Below, piece by piece: positions 1-9,942 of a DNA stretch of 54,147 nt (within the stretch, counting starts at the first letter, position 1; each line of letters opens with the position of its first letter). The notes beneath the pieces are model-generated. The model worked only from the letters and a program-made list of their open reading frames with translations. It was not told the origin of the DNA and did not search any database. Origin of the DNA: Clostridia bacterium (GTDB lineage Bacteria; Bacillota; Clostridia; Monoglobales; Monoglobaceae); NCBI GenBank assembly GCA_017546145.1, contig JAFYXN010000003.1:1-54147 (forward strand). The letters run 5' to 3'. Made by a program: the position numbers and the translations under genes.

Positions 1-524
1 CCTGAACCCTTAACGATCGGGATATCATCTCCCGGGAATTCGTACTCTGTGAGAAGGTCACGAATTTCCATCTCAACGAGTTCAAGAAGTTCTGGGTCGT
101 CAACCTGGTCAACTTTGTTCATGAATACAACGATTGCAGGAACGCCAACCTGACGTGCGAGCAGAACGTGCTCACGAGTCTGCTGAAGAGGTCCGTCTGT
201 ACCAGCAACAACGAGGATAGCGCCGTCCATCTGAGCAGCACCAGTGATCATGTTCTTAACGTAGTCAGCATGTCCTGGGCAGTCAACGTGTGCATAGTGA
301 CGAGCTTCTGTTTCGTACTCAACGTGAGCTGTTGAAATTGTGATACCTCTTTCTCTTTCTTCGGGAGCCTTATCGATCATGTCGTAAGCTTCGAACTGAG
401 CCTTACCTGAAAGTGAAAGCACCTTTGTGATTGCAGCGGTAAGAGTTGTCTTACCATGGTCAACGTGACCGATTGTACCGATGTTAACATGCGGTTTGGT
501 TTTTTCGTATTTAGCTTTTGCCAT
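1..524 (-). CDS. tuf: Elongation factor Tu, N-terminal 174 residues (cut by window edge)
   Basis: EF-Tu delivers aminoacyl-tRNA to the ribosomal A site as a GTPase. The gene runs off the left edge, so only the G domain start is visible. Seen directly: P-loop GHVDHGKT at residues 19-26, the switch II motif DCPGH at 81-85 including His85, and the guanine-specificity motif NKVD at 136-139. It starts with ATG behind a TTAGGAGG-type ribosome binding site, 120 bases after fusA, with no hairpin terminator between them, so it is probably the last gene of the str operon. The protein is typical of the family as far as it can be read. Confidence 0.98.
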   Translation of the reverse strand, partial: MAKAKYEKTKPHVNIGTIGHVDHGKTTLTAAITKVLSLSGKAQFEAYDMIDKAPEERERGITISTAHVEYETEARHYAHVDCPGHADYVKNMITGAAQMDGAILVVAGTDGPLQQTREHVLLARQVGVPAIVVFMNKVDQVDDPELLELVEMEIRDLLTEYEFPGDDIPIVKGS

Positions 525-644
525 TTTTATTTCCTCCTAACTTTATATAAGTTAATTGTTTACTAATTATTTTACTACATTCAAAGCTACTTTTCAATAG
601 CTTTTTAAAAATTATCTTACAAAAGATTTCAAAAGCCCAAGAAA

Positions 645-2756
645 TTACTCGCCTTTTGATCTTTCGCTGATAATCTTTTCCTGAACAGACTTCGGAACTT
701 CGCTGTAATGTGAAGGCTCCATTGAGTACTGTCCACGGCCCTGTGTTCCACTACGGAGAACTGTTGCATAACCAAACATCTCTGAAAGCGGAACATCAGC
801 TGTAACCTGAGTTACACCGCCGCTGCGTGATTCCTGGCACTTAATCATGCCACGTCTTGAGCTAAGGTCACCGATAACGAAGCCAAGGTAATCGTCAGGT
901 GTTATAACATTAACAAGCATGATAGGTTCTTTGAGAACAGGGTTTGACTTTCTCATAGCATCCTTGAACGCCATTGAAGCAGCAATCTTAAACGCCATTT
1001 CAGAAGAGTCAACTTCGTGATATGAACCGTCATAAAGTGTAGCCTTAAGGTCAACTACGTTGTAGCCTGCAAGTACACCATTGAGCATTGCGCTCTGAAT
1101 ACCTGCATCAACAGCGGGGATGTATTCCTTAGGAATAGCACCGCCGACAACCTTATTCTCGAATACATAGCCTTCGCCTTCTTCGAGGGGCTCAAACTTA
1201 ACAAGTACGTGTCCGTACTGACCTTTACCACCTGACTGACGAGCATACTTATGCTCAATATCAACCGGATTCTTAAATGCTTCACGGTAAGATACCTGAG
1301 GCGCACCAACGTTTGCTTCAACCTTAAATTCACGCAAGAGACGGTCAACGATAATCTCAAGGTGAAGCTCACCCATACCTGCGATAATTGTCTGACCTGT
1401 TTCTTCGTCTGTGTAGGTTTTGAAGGTCGGATCTTCTTCAGCGAGCTTTGCAAGAGCAATGCCCATTTTTTCCTGACCAGCCTTTGTCTTAGGCTCGATA
1501 GCAACACGGATAACCGGTTCAGGGAAGTTCATTGATTCGAGAATAATAGGATGCTTCTCGTCACAAAGAGTTTCACCTGTTGTTGTGTTCTGAAGGCCAA
1601 CAGCTGCAGCAATATCACCGGAGTAAACAATATCAAGGTCTTCTCTGTGGTTTGCATGCATCTGAAGGATTCTACCGATACGCTCACGCTTGCCTTTGCA
1701 AGAGTTGAGTACGTGTGAACCCTTTTCAAGTGTACCTGAATATACACGGAAGAAGCAAATCTTACCTACAAACGGGTCAGTTGCAATCTTAAACGCAAGT
1801 GCTGCGAAAGGTGCATCGTCTGATGACGGTCTTTCATCAGCTTCTTCTGTTTCGGGATTTACACCCTGGATATTTGGTACATCTGTGGGAGCCGGCATAT
1901 ACTCGATAACTGCATCGAGAAGAAGCTGAACACCCTTATTTCTATACGCTGTTCCGCAAAGAACAGGTACGATTTCATTGTTGATTGTTGCACGACGAAG
2001 TGCAGCCTTGAGTTCATTAACAGTGATTTCCTCACCGCCAAAATACTTCTCAAGAAGCTCTTCATCTGTTTCGCAAATAGATTCAACCATCTTATCGTGA
2101 TATTCCTGTGCCTTTTCAAGCATATCTGCAGGAATTGCATCCTTATGGTAGCTGTTACCGAGTTCATCATCATAAATCTCAGCTTCCATGTTCATAAGGT
2201 CAATAATACCAACGAAAGTTTCCTCAGCACCGATAGGCAGCTGAATCGGAACACCGTTAGCATTAAGTCTTTCGTGAATCATATTCACAACATTGTAGAA
2301 GTCAGCACCCATAATATCCATCTTGTTGACAAATATCATACGGGGTACTTTATATTCGTCAGCCTGACGCCAAACTGTTTCTGACTGGGGTTCTACGCCG
2401 CCCTTAGCACACATAACTGTAACCGAACCGTCAAGAACTCTGAGAGATCTCTGAACTTCAACTGTGAAGTCAACGTGTCCGGGAGTATCAATAATGTTTA
2501 CTCTGTGCTTTTGACCGCCGTAAGGACCTTCTTTGGGTTCCCAGAAACATGTTGTAGCAGCAGAGGTAATTGTAATACCACGCTCCTGTTCCTGAGCCAT
2601 CCAGTCCATTGTAGCACCGCCTTCGTGGGTTTCACCAAGCTTATGGTTAATACCTGTATAATACAAGATACGTTCTGTAGTAGTGGTTTTACCGGCATCG
2701 ATGTGAGCCATGATACCGATATTTCTTGTTCTTTCAAGTGAATACGCTCTACCCAT
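645..2756 (-). CDS. fusA: Elongation factor G
   Basis: Translocation GTPase of the ribosome, 703 residues, the normal length. P-loop AHIDAGKT at residues 17-24, the switch II motif DTPGH at 90-94, and NKMD at 144-147. The switch I block with RGITI follows the first helix, and domains II to V continue to the C-terminus. ATG start behind a GAAAGGAGAG ribosome binding site. It lies between rpsG and tuf in the conserved str order. The 190-base gap upstream of it shows no obvious second promoter or terminator, so co-transcription with rpsG is likely. Confidence 0.98.
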   Translation of the reverse strand: MGRAYSLERTRNIGIMAHIDAGKTTTTERILYYTGINHKLGETHEGGATMDWMAQEQERGITITSAATTCFWEPKEGPYGGQKHRVNIIDTPGHVDFTVEVQRSLRVLDGSVTVMCAKGGVEPQSETVWRQADEYKVPRMIFVNKMDIMGADFYNVVNMIHERLNANGVPIQLPIGAEETFVGIIDLMNMEAEIYDDELGNSYHKDAIPADMLEKAQEYHDKMVESICETDEELLEKYFGGEEITVNELKAALRRATINNEIVPVLCGTAYRNKGVQLLLDAVIEYMPAPTDVPNIQGVNPETEEADERPSSDDAPFAALAFKIATDPFVGKICFFRVYSGTLEKGSHVLNSCKGKRERIGRILQMHANHREDLDIVYSGDIAAAVGLQNTTTGETLCDEKHPIILESMNFPEPVIRVAIEPKTKAGQEKMGIALAKLAEEDPTFKTYTDEETGQTIIAGMGELHLEIIVDRLLREFKVEANVGAPQVSYREAFKNPVDIEHKYARQSGGKGQYGHVLVKFEPLEEGEGYVFENKVVGGAIPKEYIPAVDAGIQSAMLNGVLAGYNVVDLKATLYDGSYHEVDSSEMAFKIAASMAFKDAMRKSNPVLKEPIMLVNVITPDDYLGFVIGDLSSRRGMIKCQESRSGGVTQVTADVPLSEMFGYATVLRSGTQGRGQYSMEPSHYSEVPKSVQEKIISERSKGE

Positions 2757-2947
2757 AACTTTCTCTCCTTTCGTAACAAAAGTAGTAAATCAAAAATTGG
2801 CTTAATAGCCGCGTGAGATGTTGCAAAGAAAATTGCCTTAGATTTGGTGAATGCGAAACTGAAAAAAAGCGGAGTGTATATGATATACATGAGCATTTTT
2901 TCAAGTTGAGCACATTCGCCGAAGATGAGGCGATTTTCAAAGCAATA

Positions 2948-3418
<471 letters not shown>

Positions 3419-3434
3419 TTATCTTCCCTCCATT

Positions 3435-3460
3435 CTTTGTGGTAAATGCTATCCACAAGG
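3435..3460 (-). other. Hairpin just upstream of the rpsG ribosome binding site
   Basis: An 8-bp stem (CTTTGTGG with CCACAAGG, one G-T pair, 10-base loop) sits about 4 bases 5' of the rpsG Shine-Dalgarno on the transcript. S7 is known to bind the equivalent intercistronic region in E. coli. That this hairpin is the S7 site is inference only. Confidence 0.3.
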
Positions 3461-3597
3461 TACTCAATACCCTTAAGGATACTGCTAGTGCTGTATTGAC
3501 TATTGTAGCCGAGACTGCTGTCTCATATATATCAAATAGTAATACGCACTATAAACTAAATTTCAAACTTTAAATTTTGTCTTACAAGTGTTGGATA

Positions 3598-4017
3598 CTA
3601 TTTTGCATCCTTAGGTCTCTTTGCACCATACTTGGATCTGGACTGATTTCTCTTCTGAACGCCCTGAGTATCCAAAGTGCCACGGATTATGTGGTAACGC
3701 ACACCGGGGAGGTCCTTAACTCTACCGCCACGGATAAGCACAACGCTATGCTCCTGCAAATTGTGACCAATACCGGGAATGTAAGCTGAAACCTCAATAC
3801 CGTTTGTAAGACGAACTCTGGCAACCTTACGGAGAGCCGAGTTAGGCTTTTTGGGTGTCATTGTTCTAACCGAAGTACAAACACCTCTTTTCTGCGGTGA
3901 TGCCTGAGCTGTGTGCTTTTTCTTAATGGTATTAAATCCATCCAAAAGCGCGGGAGCTGTAGACTTTTTCTCCGCAGTCTTTCTGCCGTTCTTAACTAAC
4001 TGGTTAAATGTTGGCAA
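3598..4017 (-). CDS. rpsL: 30S ribosomal protein S12
   Basis: Decoding-centre protein, 139 residues. The two streptomycin loops carry wild-type residues: TPKKPNS has its lysines and [12 protein letters not shown] its lysine, so no classical resistance substitution is present. The start codon is TTG (4015-4017), supported by a strong CAGGAGGTGAAA ribosome binding site eight bases upstream. TTG starts are rare for ribosomal proteins. It is followed by rpsG after a 179-base spacer and preceded by the L7Ae-family gene. Confidence 0.97.
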   Translation of the reverse strand: MPTFNQLVKNGRKTAEKKSTAPALLDGFNTIKKKHTAQASPQKRGVCTSVRTMTPKKPNSALRKVARVRLTNGIEVSAYIPGIGHNLQEHSVVLIRGGRVKDLPGVRYHIIRGTLDTQGVQKRNQSRSKYGAKRPKDAK

Positions 4018-4076
4018 TTAATTTCACCTCCTGTATATAATTTAAGCGAAGGTCAATGCCTTCTTTATAAAAACGC

Positions 4077-4322
4077 TTACGCGTCTTTAACAATTGCAGC
4101 AACCGCTGTGGGAACATCAACACGGCAAGCCTTTGCAAGCTCTTTCATGTTATTGACATAAACCACCTCGGTGTTCCTCCCCTCACAGAGCTTTTCCAGG
4201 GGGAATACCACGTGTAGGTCAGCATCTCTTGCAATGAAAACAAGGTTGGCACGACCTGCTTCTATGGCTTTTTTTGTTTGTTTGAGACCAACCACGTGAG
4301 TGCTTGTCTTTATTCTTTCCAT
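4077..4322 (-). CDS. rplGB: L7Ae/L30e-family ribosomal protein (RplGB/YbxF type)
   Basis: Small 81-residue RNA-binding protein of the L7Ae/L30e family, which recognises kink-turn RNA; Bacillus YbxF is the best-known relative. In Firmicutes it usually lies between rpoC and rpsL. The fold signature KQTKKAIEAGRANLVFIARDAD is spread over residues 14-35, and the protein has the usual family length. It starts with ATG behind AAAGGTGA. Here it is the first gene of the str transcript, since a strong promoter lies just upstream and rpoBC is not next to it. Confidence 0.9.
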   Translation of the reverse strand: MERIKTSTHVVGLKQTKKAIEAGRANLVFIARDADLHVVFPLEKLCEGRNTEVVYVNNMKELAKACRVDVPTAVAAIVKDA

Positions 4323-4397
4323 TTTTTCACCTTTGCATTTTTAATGCCGCAGGACACTATGAATACACATACTATCCCAATATTAAAAATCCTATAT

Positions 4398-4426
4398 ATT
4401 GTACCAACAAATCAACCTTTTGTCAA
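4398..4426 (-). promoter_or_regulatory. Sigma-A promoter of the str operon
   Basis: Minus-strand -35 TTGACA (4421-4426) and -10 TACAAT (4398-4403) with a 17-base spacer, about 75 bases before the rplGB start. This is close to the vegetative consensus and suits a highly expressed operon. Confidence 0.8.
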
Positions 4427-4531
4427 GTACTATATGTAGGATTTTTCAAGAACTTTTTCACAAATTATTGTACGATTTCGACATATACCGGGTAATATTG
4501 TCAAAAACGGCATATTTCCTTCTGATATATA

Positions 4532-4786
4532 TTATATTTGTTCCTTGGCAGCTTTCAAAGCTTGTGCAAGCTGGTCGGGGCAAGACGTACCACGTCCTCC
4601 GCAGTCAATACCTTCAAGGCGCGAAATCGCCTCGTTTACATCCATCCCTTCAACAAGTCTTGCCACGCCCGTAGTATTGCCTTGGCAGCCCATAACAAAG
4701 CAAACGTTTTTTACAGTATTCCCGTCAATCTCAAACTGAATTTCTCTTGAGCACGTTCCGCGTGTTCTGTATGTAAAGCTCTTCAT
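4532..4786 (-). CDS. TSCPD-domain protein (TIGR03905 family)
   Basis: A protein of 84 residues with the signature TSCPDQL near residue 68 and several fixed cysteines, including one in FVMGCQGN and one in the CGGRGTSC region. The family (TIGR03905, TSCPD domain) is common in Clostridia and related to the C-terminal cysteine domain of some ribonucleotide reductases, but its function is not known to me. An upstream in-frame ATG exists. I chose the start at 4786 because MKSFTYRT matches the family N-terminus and has a GAAAGGAA ribosome binding site. It stands alone between hup and the str promoter. Confidence 0.75.
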   Translation of the reverse strand: MKSFTYRTRGTCSREIQFEIDGNTVKNVCFVMGCQGNTTGVARLVEGMDVNEAISRLEGIDCGGRGTSCPDQLAQALKAAKEQI

Positions 4787-4861
4787 AAGTGATAAAATTC
4801 CTTTCAAATAAAATAATAATATAAAATCATACCACAAAGCAGTATGTTATAAGGCAAAGAA

Positions 4862-4887
4862 AAAAGAACGCCCTAAGGCGTTCTTTT
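4862..4887 (-). terminator. Terminator of hup
   Basis: Perfect 11-bp stem (AAAAGAACGCC with GGCGTTCTTTT) and a 4-base loop, followed on the minus strand by a T-rich run. It lies 17 bases beyond the hup stop codon. Confidence 0.9.
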
Positions 4888-4904
4888 ATAAGCTTGTTAA
4901 GCTA

Positions 4905-5180
4905 TTATTTGTTGATGAGATCCTTAAGAGCCTTGCCTGCCTTGAAAGCGGGAACCTTAGCTGCAGCAATCTTCATCTCAGCGCCTGTCTGGGGATTTCT
5001 GCCTGTTCTTGCAGCTCTTTCTCTAACTTCAAAGCCACCAAAGCCAACAAGCTGAACTTTGTCACCCTTAACGAGTGCGCCCTCAACTGCGCAAACAAAT
5101 GCGTTCAAAGCAGCCTCTGCATCTTTCTTAGAAAGATTTGCTTTTTCAGCCATTACTGAAATTAACTCCTGTTTATTCAT
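4905..5180 (-). CDS. hup: HU family DNA-binding protein
   Basis: Nucleoid-associated dimeric protein of 91 residues that bends DNA. It shows the HU N-terminus MNKQELI, the [21 protein letters not shown] arm region (about residues 46-66, with the RNP hairpin tip) and the [12 protein letters not shown]-terminus. ATG start behind AAAGGAG. It has its own terminator and a 190-base AT-rich upstream region, so it is probably monocistronic. Confidence 0.97.
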   Translation of the reverse strand: MNKQELISVMAEKANLSKKDAEAALNAFVCAVEGALVKGDKVQLVGFGGFEVRERAARTGRNPQTGAEMKIAAAKVPAFKAGKALKDLINK

Positions 5181-5370
5181 CTTAAAAACTCCTTTTCTTA
5201 AAATATTGTTTTTTTAAGCTTTTTCATAATGTTACATTTATTTTACTACATTATTTTTGAAATTTCCATAGTTTTCTGTATTTTTTCACAAATTCGTGAG
5301 TTTGCACAAATTTCACAAAGGTCTTTTATGCTAATTACGCAATAAAACCGCATATTTTTACCATTTTGGG

Positions 5371-8097
5371 CTATTCAGGACTGTTCATCAGCATTTCATT
5401 AAGCTCATTTCTGCTTATAAGAACCTGGCGCGGCTTTGTCCCCTCGTACGGCCCGATAATTCTGTTTTCTTCAAGCTGATCAATAATTCTTGCTGCACGC
5501 TGATAGCCTATCTTATACCTGCGCTGAAGCATAGCAACCGACGCCTGACCTGATTCAAACACAAGCTCAGCCGCCTTGACAAACAACTCGTCCTTATCGC
5601 CGCTTCGTGTGTGGCTGTCATCATCCGAGGCATCGTTATGGTTTTCCTGCGCATTTTCAATGTGCTCCAGAATAGATTCGTCGTACTCTGCCTCGTATTG
5701 CTTTTTTACATAACCTATAATATTCTCTATCTCACTGTCAGAAATGAAGTTACCCTGAATTCTTATAGACTTGCTTTCGCCACGCGGAGCATAAAGCATA
5801 TCTCCCTTGCCAAGAAGCTTTTCCGCGCCCATGGAGTCAAGGATTGTTCGGCTGTCAACCTGTGATGATACCGCAAAAGCAATTCTTGACGGAACATTTG
5901 CCTTAATAACACCTGTAATTACATCAACAGATGGTCTTTGTGTTGCAATTACAAGATACATTCCTGCCGCTCTGGCAAGCGCAGCAAGACGGTTTATCGC
6001 GTCCTCTACTTCGCTTTTTGCCGCCAGCATAAGGTCAGCAAGCTCGTCTATGATAATAACAATCTCCGGCAGCTTGTTCTCGGGAGTACCCTCTTCCTCC
6101 ATCAGTGCATTATATCCCTGAAGGTTTCGCACCTTGTTGTCCTTCATCAGCTGATAACGGTTCTGCATCTCGGCAACCGCCCAGTTAAGTGCACCTGCCG
6201 CATGTTTTGGGTCGGTCACAACCGGAATAAGAAGGTGAGGGATTCCATTGTATACACCAAGTTCAACCATTTTGGGGTCAACCATTATCATCTTGACCTC
6301 GTTTGGCTTTGCTTTATAAAGTATACTCGTAATCAAGGAGTTTATACATACACTTTTACCCGAACCTGTTGCACCTGCAATCAGGACATGGGGGAACTTT
6401 GAAACATCTGCTATTACACATTTGCCCCCGATGTCTTTACCAAGGGCAAATGCAGTTTTTGATTTAAACTCCTTAAATTCCTCAGTATCAATAACCTCAC
6501 GTATGGGAACAGAGCTTGCCTCTTCATTAGGAATTTCAATACCTATTGCCGCTTTGCCCGGGATAGGTGCTTCAATACGAACACCGGCTGCTGCTAAGCT
6601 GAGTGCAATATCATCAGCAAGATTTGTAATCTTTGAAACTTTAACACCAAAACCGGGCTGAAGCTCAAATCTTGTAACCGTCGGGCCTTGAGTAATATTA
6701 AGAATATCCGCCTCAACCTTAAAGCTTGCCAATGTTTCAAGAAGTCTGTTAGCCTTGTTTTCAAGCTCACGTTTTATCTCGGCACGGCTTTTTGCCTTTG
6801 CCTTGGGTTTTGCCAAAAGTGATACGGGCGGCAGCTTATAGTTTATAATCTTTGTCGCTTCAATATTCTCTTTTGCCATTATATTGATGCTGTTTGCTGC
6901 CTGCTGTGCCTCCTCGTGCTTGATACGCTTGCCTGCTTCAACCGCGCGGTCAAAGGACACACCTTCATCAAGTGCAGCCTGTGTCATCGGGTCTACCTTT
7001 TCCTGCATCTGAACAAGACTTGGCGGTTCAAACTCATCATCATTGCCGGTCTTAAATTTACCGTTTTCGTCAGGAAGCTGTGTAAGCACCCCTGAATTTT
7101 CCTCTGTAATTTCAAACTTCGGTTTTGCAGTTGCCGTCTTTTCACGAATAATTTCAGAAGCAACATCTGCAACATCCACCGCTTCACGCTCGTCTGTATA
7201 GTCATCCTCAAACTTAAACGGCTTGCGGTTTACTGCGCGCGAAGTCCGAGGGGTTTCGGTAATTTCAGCAAGAGCATCATCCTTGAAATAAACATCAAAA
7301 TAATCACTATTAGGTGTACGCTGTGCAGTTTCACCAATCATTTGCGGAACCTGATAGGTTTCTACCTTCTCCTTCTTTTTTCTGCCGCGTTTTTTCTTTT
7401 CCTTCGGCTGGGGGTCAAACTCCATCTCTACATCTTCGTCCAGCGCCGCGTCCATATCTGCCTTGTTGCGCTTTATGTATGCTGAAATTGTCTTGAATAA
7501 TTTTTCAAGAGAAACCTCGGTAAGAATTAACAGCAAAATCATTGCCGCAGCAATTGAGATTATGGTTGTTCCCACTGTTCCGAGGCATTTAACAAGACCT
7601 ATACAAAGAAGCGTGCCTATAACGCCGCCCGAGCTTCCGTCACTGCCCCACGCATACATAGTGCGGATTGCATTTATAAAATCAGGATAATCCCAAACCG
7701 TGTCCTCGTGCCACAATGCCCACAGAACCGACGTAACCACCATAAGCGCAAGCAACACCCAAATCTTGTAGCCGGTATTCTCTTTGCGTTTTTCAATGAA
7801 CATATTTATGCCTGTCCATATAATAAACACAAAGAAAATTACTGCCGCACCGCCAAAGAGTCCCATAAGAATCCCTCTGAAGGTATCGCCCACAATACCC
7901 GTTGCACCGCCCCAGAACGAGAGTGCCACAAAAATTCCCAGTGCAATAAGAATAATTCCTTTTATCTCTGCACTGCGTTTTTTTGTTCTTTGGGTCTGAG
8001 CCTTGGTAGTTCTTGTTTTTGTGTTTGTTCTTCTTGTTGTACCGGTTGACCTCGACGTGGTCTTTCTTGCGGTACTTGTTCTTCTTTTTTCAGCCAT
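5371..8097 (-). CDS. DNA translocase FtsK/SpoIIIE
   Basis: ATP-driven double-stranded DNA pump that clears chromosomes from the division septum or, in sporulating cells, pumps DNA into the forespore. It has 908 residues. A basic Thr/Arg/Lys-rich leader (1-45) precedes about four transmembrane helices to roughly residue 195. An acidic and charged linker runs to about 430, followed by the RecA-like motor with Walker A GATGSGKS near 575 and a DELADLM Walker B segment. The C-terminal winged-helix gamma domain (about 835-895, with the YQRAARIID pattern) reads polar sequences. ATG follows GAGGAGATACT. The sequence does not decide between ftsK and spoIIIE roles. Confidence 0.95.
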   Translation of the reverse strand: MAEKRRTSTARKTTSRSTGTTRRTNTKTRTTKAQTQRTKKRSAEIKGIILIALGIFVALSFWGGATGIVGDTFRGILMGLFGGAAVIFFVFIIWTGINMFIEKRKENTGYKIWVLLALMVVTSVLWALWHEDTVWDYPDFINAIRTMYAWGSDGSSGGVIGTLLCIGLVKCLGTVGTTIISIAAAMILLLILTEVSLEKLFKTISAYIKRNKADMDAALDEDVEMEFDPQPKEKKKRGRKKKEKVETYQVPQMIGETAQRTPNSDYFDVYFKDDALAEITETPRTSRAVNRKPFKFEDDYTDEREAVDVADVASEIIREKTATAKPKFEITEENSGVLTQLPDENGKFKTGNDDEFEPPSLVQMQEKVDPMTQAALDEGVSFDRAVEAGKRIKHEEAQQAANSINIMAKENIEATKIINYKLPPVSLLAKPKAKAKSRAEIKRELENKANRLLETLASFKVEADILNITQGPTVTRFELQPGFGVKVSKITNLADDIALSLAAAGVRIEAPIPGKAAIGIEIPNEEASSVPIREVIDTEEFKEFKSKTAFALGKDIGGKCVIADVSKFPHVLIAGATGSGKSVCINSLITSILYKAKPNEVKMIMVDPKMVELGVYNGIPHLLIPVVTDPKHAAGALNWAVAEMQNRYQLMKDNKVRNLQGYNALMEEEGTPENKLPEIVIIIDELADLMLAAKSEVEDAINRLAALARAAGMYLVIATQRPSVDVITGVIKANVPSRIAFAVSSQVDSRTILDSMGAEKLLGKGDMLYAPRGESKSIRIQGNFISDSEIENIIGYVKKQYEAEYDESILEHIENAQENHNDASDDDSHTRSGDKDELFVKAAELVFESGQASVAMLQRRYKIGYQRAARIIDQLEENRIIGPYEGTKPRQVLISRNELNEMLMNSPE

Positions 8098-8128
8098 AGT
8101 ATCTCCTCACCGTTTTTCATCGGTATAT

Positions 8129-8941
8129 TTAGAAAACCAAAAAATACATTATCACAACTGCACCCAGAATAATTCTGTAGATGCCAAACGACTTAAAGTC
8201 GTGTTTTCTTACATAATTAATAAGGAACTTAATCGAAAGCATAGAAACAATATACGCCACTGCCATGCCCGAAATCAAAACAACAGCGTCCTGACCGCTC
8301 ATCGCAAGTCCGTATTTAAGAATTTTGAGCAGACTTACACCAAACATAACAGGAATTGCAAGGAAGAATGAGAACTCTGCCGCAATCCCCCTTGAGCAGC
8401 CAAGAATCATGGCTCCCAGAATGGTCGAACCAGACCTTGACGTACCGGGAATAATCGAAAGTACCTGAAACGCTCCGATAAGCAGCGCCGTTTTATACGA
8501 CATTCCCTCCATTGTTTCCACAACAGTCTTTTTATGTAGCTTTTCTACATATATAAATGCAATACCATATACAATAAGCATTGCAGACACAACCTGCCAG
8601 TTTTCAAATCTCTCCATAATTGGGTCAAGCAATAAGCCAATTACCGCAGCAGGCACGCAGGCAACCAACACCTTGCCCCACATATTCCATGTTTCAAGCC
8701 TTTCAAGCTTTGTTTTTGAAGGCGAAAACGGATTAAGCTTTTTAAAATACAAGGTAACAACCGCAAGTATTGCACCAAGCTGAATAACATAAAGATACAA
8801 ATCCGACGCAGTAAAAGAGCCTTCGTTTTTTAAAAACTCGTTCACAAGTATCATGTGTCCGGTAGAGCTTATCGGCAGCCACTCGGTTATTCCTTCCACA
8901 ATCCCCAATATAAAGGTTTTAAGCATTTCCATTGCAAACAT
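8129..8941 (-). CDS. uppP: Undecaprenyl-diphosphatase (BacA/UppP)
   Basis: Membrane enzyme that recycles the lipid carrier for peptidoglycan by converting undecaprenyl diphosphate to the monophosphate; it also confers some bacitracin tolerance. It has 270 residues with multiple transmembrane segments. Both family signatures are present: EGITEWLPISSTGH at residues 16-29 and PGTSRSGST at about 164-172. The start at 8941 is fixed by TGGAGG seven bases upstream. It lies 31 bases upstream of ftsK/spoIIIE on the same strand, so the two may be co-transcribed. Confidence 0.95.
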   Translation of the reverse strand: MFAMEMLKTFILGIVEGITEWLPISSTGHMILVNEFLKNEGSFTASDLYLYVIQLGAILAVVTLYFKKLNPFSPSKTKLERLETWNMWGKVLVACVPAAVIGLLLDPIMERFENWQVVSAMLIVYGIAFIYVEKLHKKTVVETMEGMSYKTALLIGAFQVLSIIPGTSRSGSTILGAMILGCSRGIAAEFSFFLAIPVMFGVSLLKILKYGLAMSGQDAVVLISGMAVAYIVSMLSIKFLINYVRKHDFKSFGIYRIILGAVVIMYFLVF

Positions 8942-9066
8942 AAATTTGCCTCCATATCACAAGCTGTTTTTGCATACAGCTTTTTAAATATGTATGCATA
9001 CATATTAATATTATCACAAAACTTCTTGGGTTACAATAGTTTTTTGCAAAAAATCCCCTTATGCAG

Positions 9067-9104
9067 AAAAGAAGCCCTTCGGTTAATCCCATCAGGCTTC
9101 TTTT
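9067..9104 (-). terminator. Likely terminator after the SpoIIQ-like gene
   Basis: A 10-bp inverted repeat (AAAAGAAGCC with GGCTTCTTTT) with an 18-base loop, 23 bases beyond the stop of the M23 gene. On the minus strand it ends in TTTT. The large loop lowers certainty. Confidence 0.55.
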
Positions 9105-9126
9105 CATAATATTTCAAACCGTAATT

Positions 9127-9897
9127 TTATGCATTCAGGTACTCTTCGGGGTTTTTATACTCGCCGTTTGCCTGCACCTCAAAATGAAGATGCGGCTCTG
9201 CCTTTGCTTCAAGCGCGCCGGCACTTCCGACACCGCCTATTATATCCCCCGTCTGAACCTGAGTGCCCGTTTTTATAAAGTCTTCGCTTTGAAGGTTGCC
9301 GTAAAGCGAGGAAATTCCGTTGCCGTGGTCAACCACCACCACTACGCCAAGCAAATCATCCTTGTATACCTGACTGACAACTCCTGCCGCTGCTGCCTTT
9401 ACCGGTGCGCCTATCTGCGCCGCAATGTCCATACCGTTATGAGTCCGCCAATCATCCATTGTTTCGCAAAAAACCAACTCATCCACAGAGCACGCGGCAA
9501 TCACCGCTCCCTCACACGGAATCTGCATAGAGAACTTTGGAGTTTCTGTGCGTGGCTGCGGTTTTGCAGAGGTTGCCACCGTTTCCTCATTTTGATTAGT
9601 CTCCGGCACATTATCCGCCTTTTGTTGCTGTGTTTCTTTGCTTTCGGGCATTTCTGCGTCTGTCGCTGTGTCTACATCAACAATCTGAAGTCCGCTTTCT
9701 TCAACAGCAGTCTTCCATGCCTCGTCATCAAATGATGCAACCCCGCTACGCAAATCCGCCTGCATCCGTCTTGCATAAACAGTAAAGCCAACTATCACAG
9801 CCAGTGAAAACATGGCTATGTAAAAGCCTCTGCTTGTCATTGCCTGACGGACAAGGGTACTCTTTTTCCTTTTTTCGTCCTTTTTTGTTTTTTTCAT
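9127..9897 (-). CDS. M23/LytM endopeptidase, SpoIIQ-like
   Basis: A 256-residue protein with a basic N-terminus, one transmembrane helix (about residues 26-42), a Gln/Glu/Ser-rich linker, and a C-terminal LytM domain facing outside. The zinc motif is complete: His153 and Asp157 in THNGMD, and His236 and His238 in HLHFE. The segment DWRTHNGMDIA resembles SpoIIQ, the forespore partner of SpoIIIAH across the engulfing septum. Bacillus SpoIIQ has lost the first zinc histidine, while clostridial relatives keep it, as here. No spoIIIA locus is in view. A generic LytM envelope hydrolase is the alternative. Confidence 0.8.
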   Translation of the reverse strand: MKKTKKDEKRKKSTLVRQAMTSRGFYIAMFSLAVIVGFTVYARRMQADLRSGVASFDDEAWKTAVEESGLQIVDVDTATDAEMPESKETQQQKADNVPETNQNEETVATSAKPQPRTETPKFSMQIPCEGAVIAACSVDELVFCETMDDWRTHNGMDIAAQIGAPVKAAAAGVVSQVYKDDLLGVVVVVDHGNGISSLYGNLQSEDFIKTGTQVQTGDIIGGVGSAGALEAKAEPHLHFEVQANGEYKNPEEYLNA

Positions 9898-9942
9898 AGT
9901 AAATACCTCCGTTAATTGAAAGTATTTCCTTTTTTGTGTGTT

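Noticed and set aside
1055..1507. Long antisense frames inside fusA, purL, ftsK and other genes
   Set aside because: They have no ribosome binding sites, contain low-complexity or basic-rich translations, and lie wholly inside well-identified genes.
3598..4017. Streptomycin-resistance allele of rpsL
   Set aside because: The lysines in TPKKPNS and GRVKDLPG are the wild-type residues.
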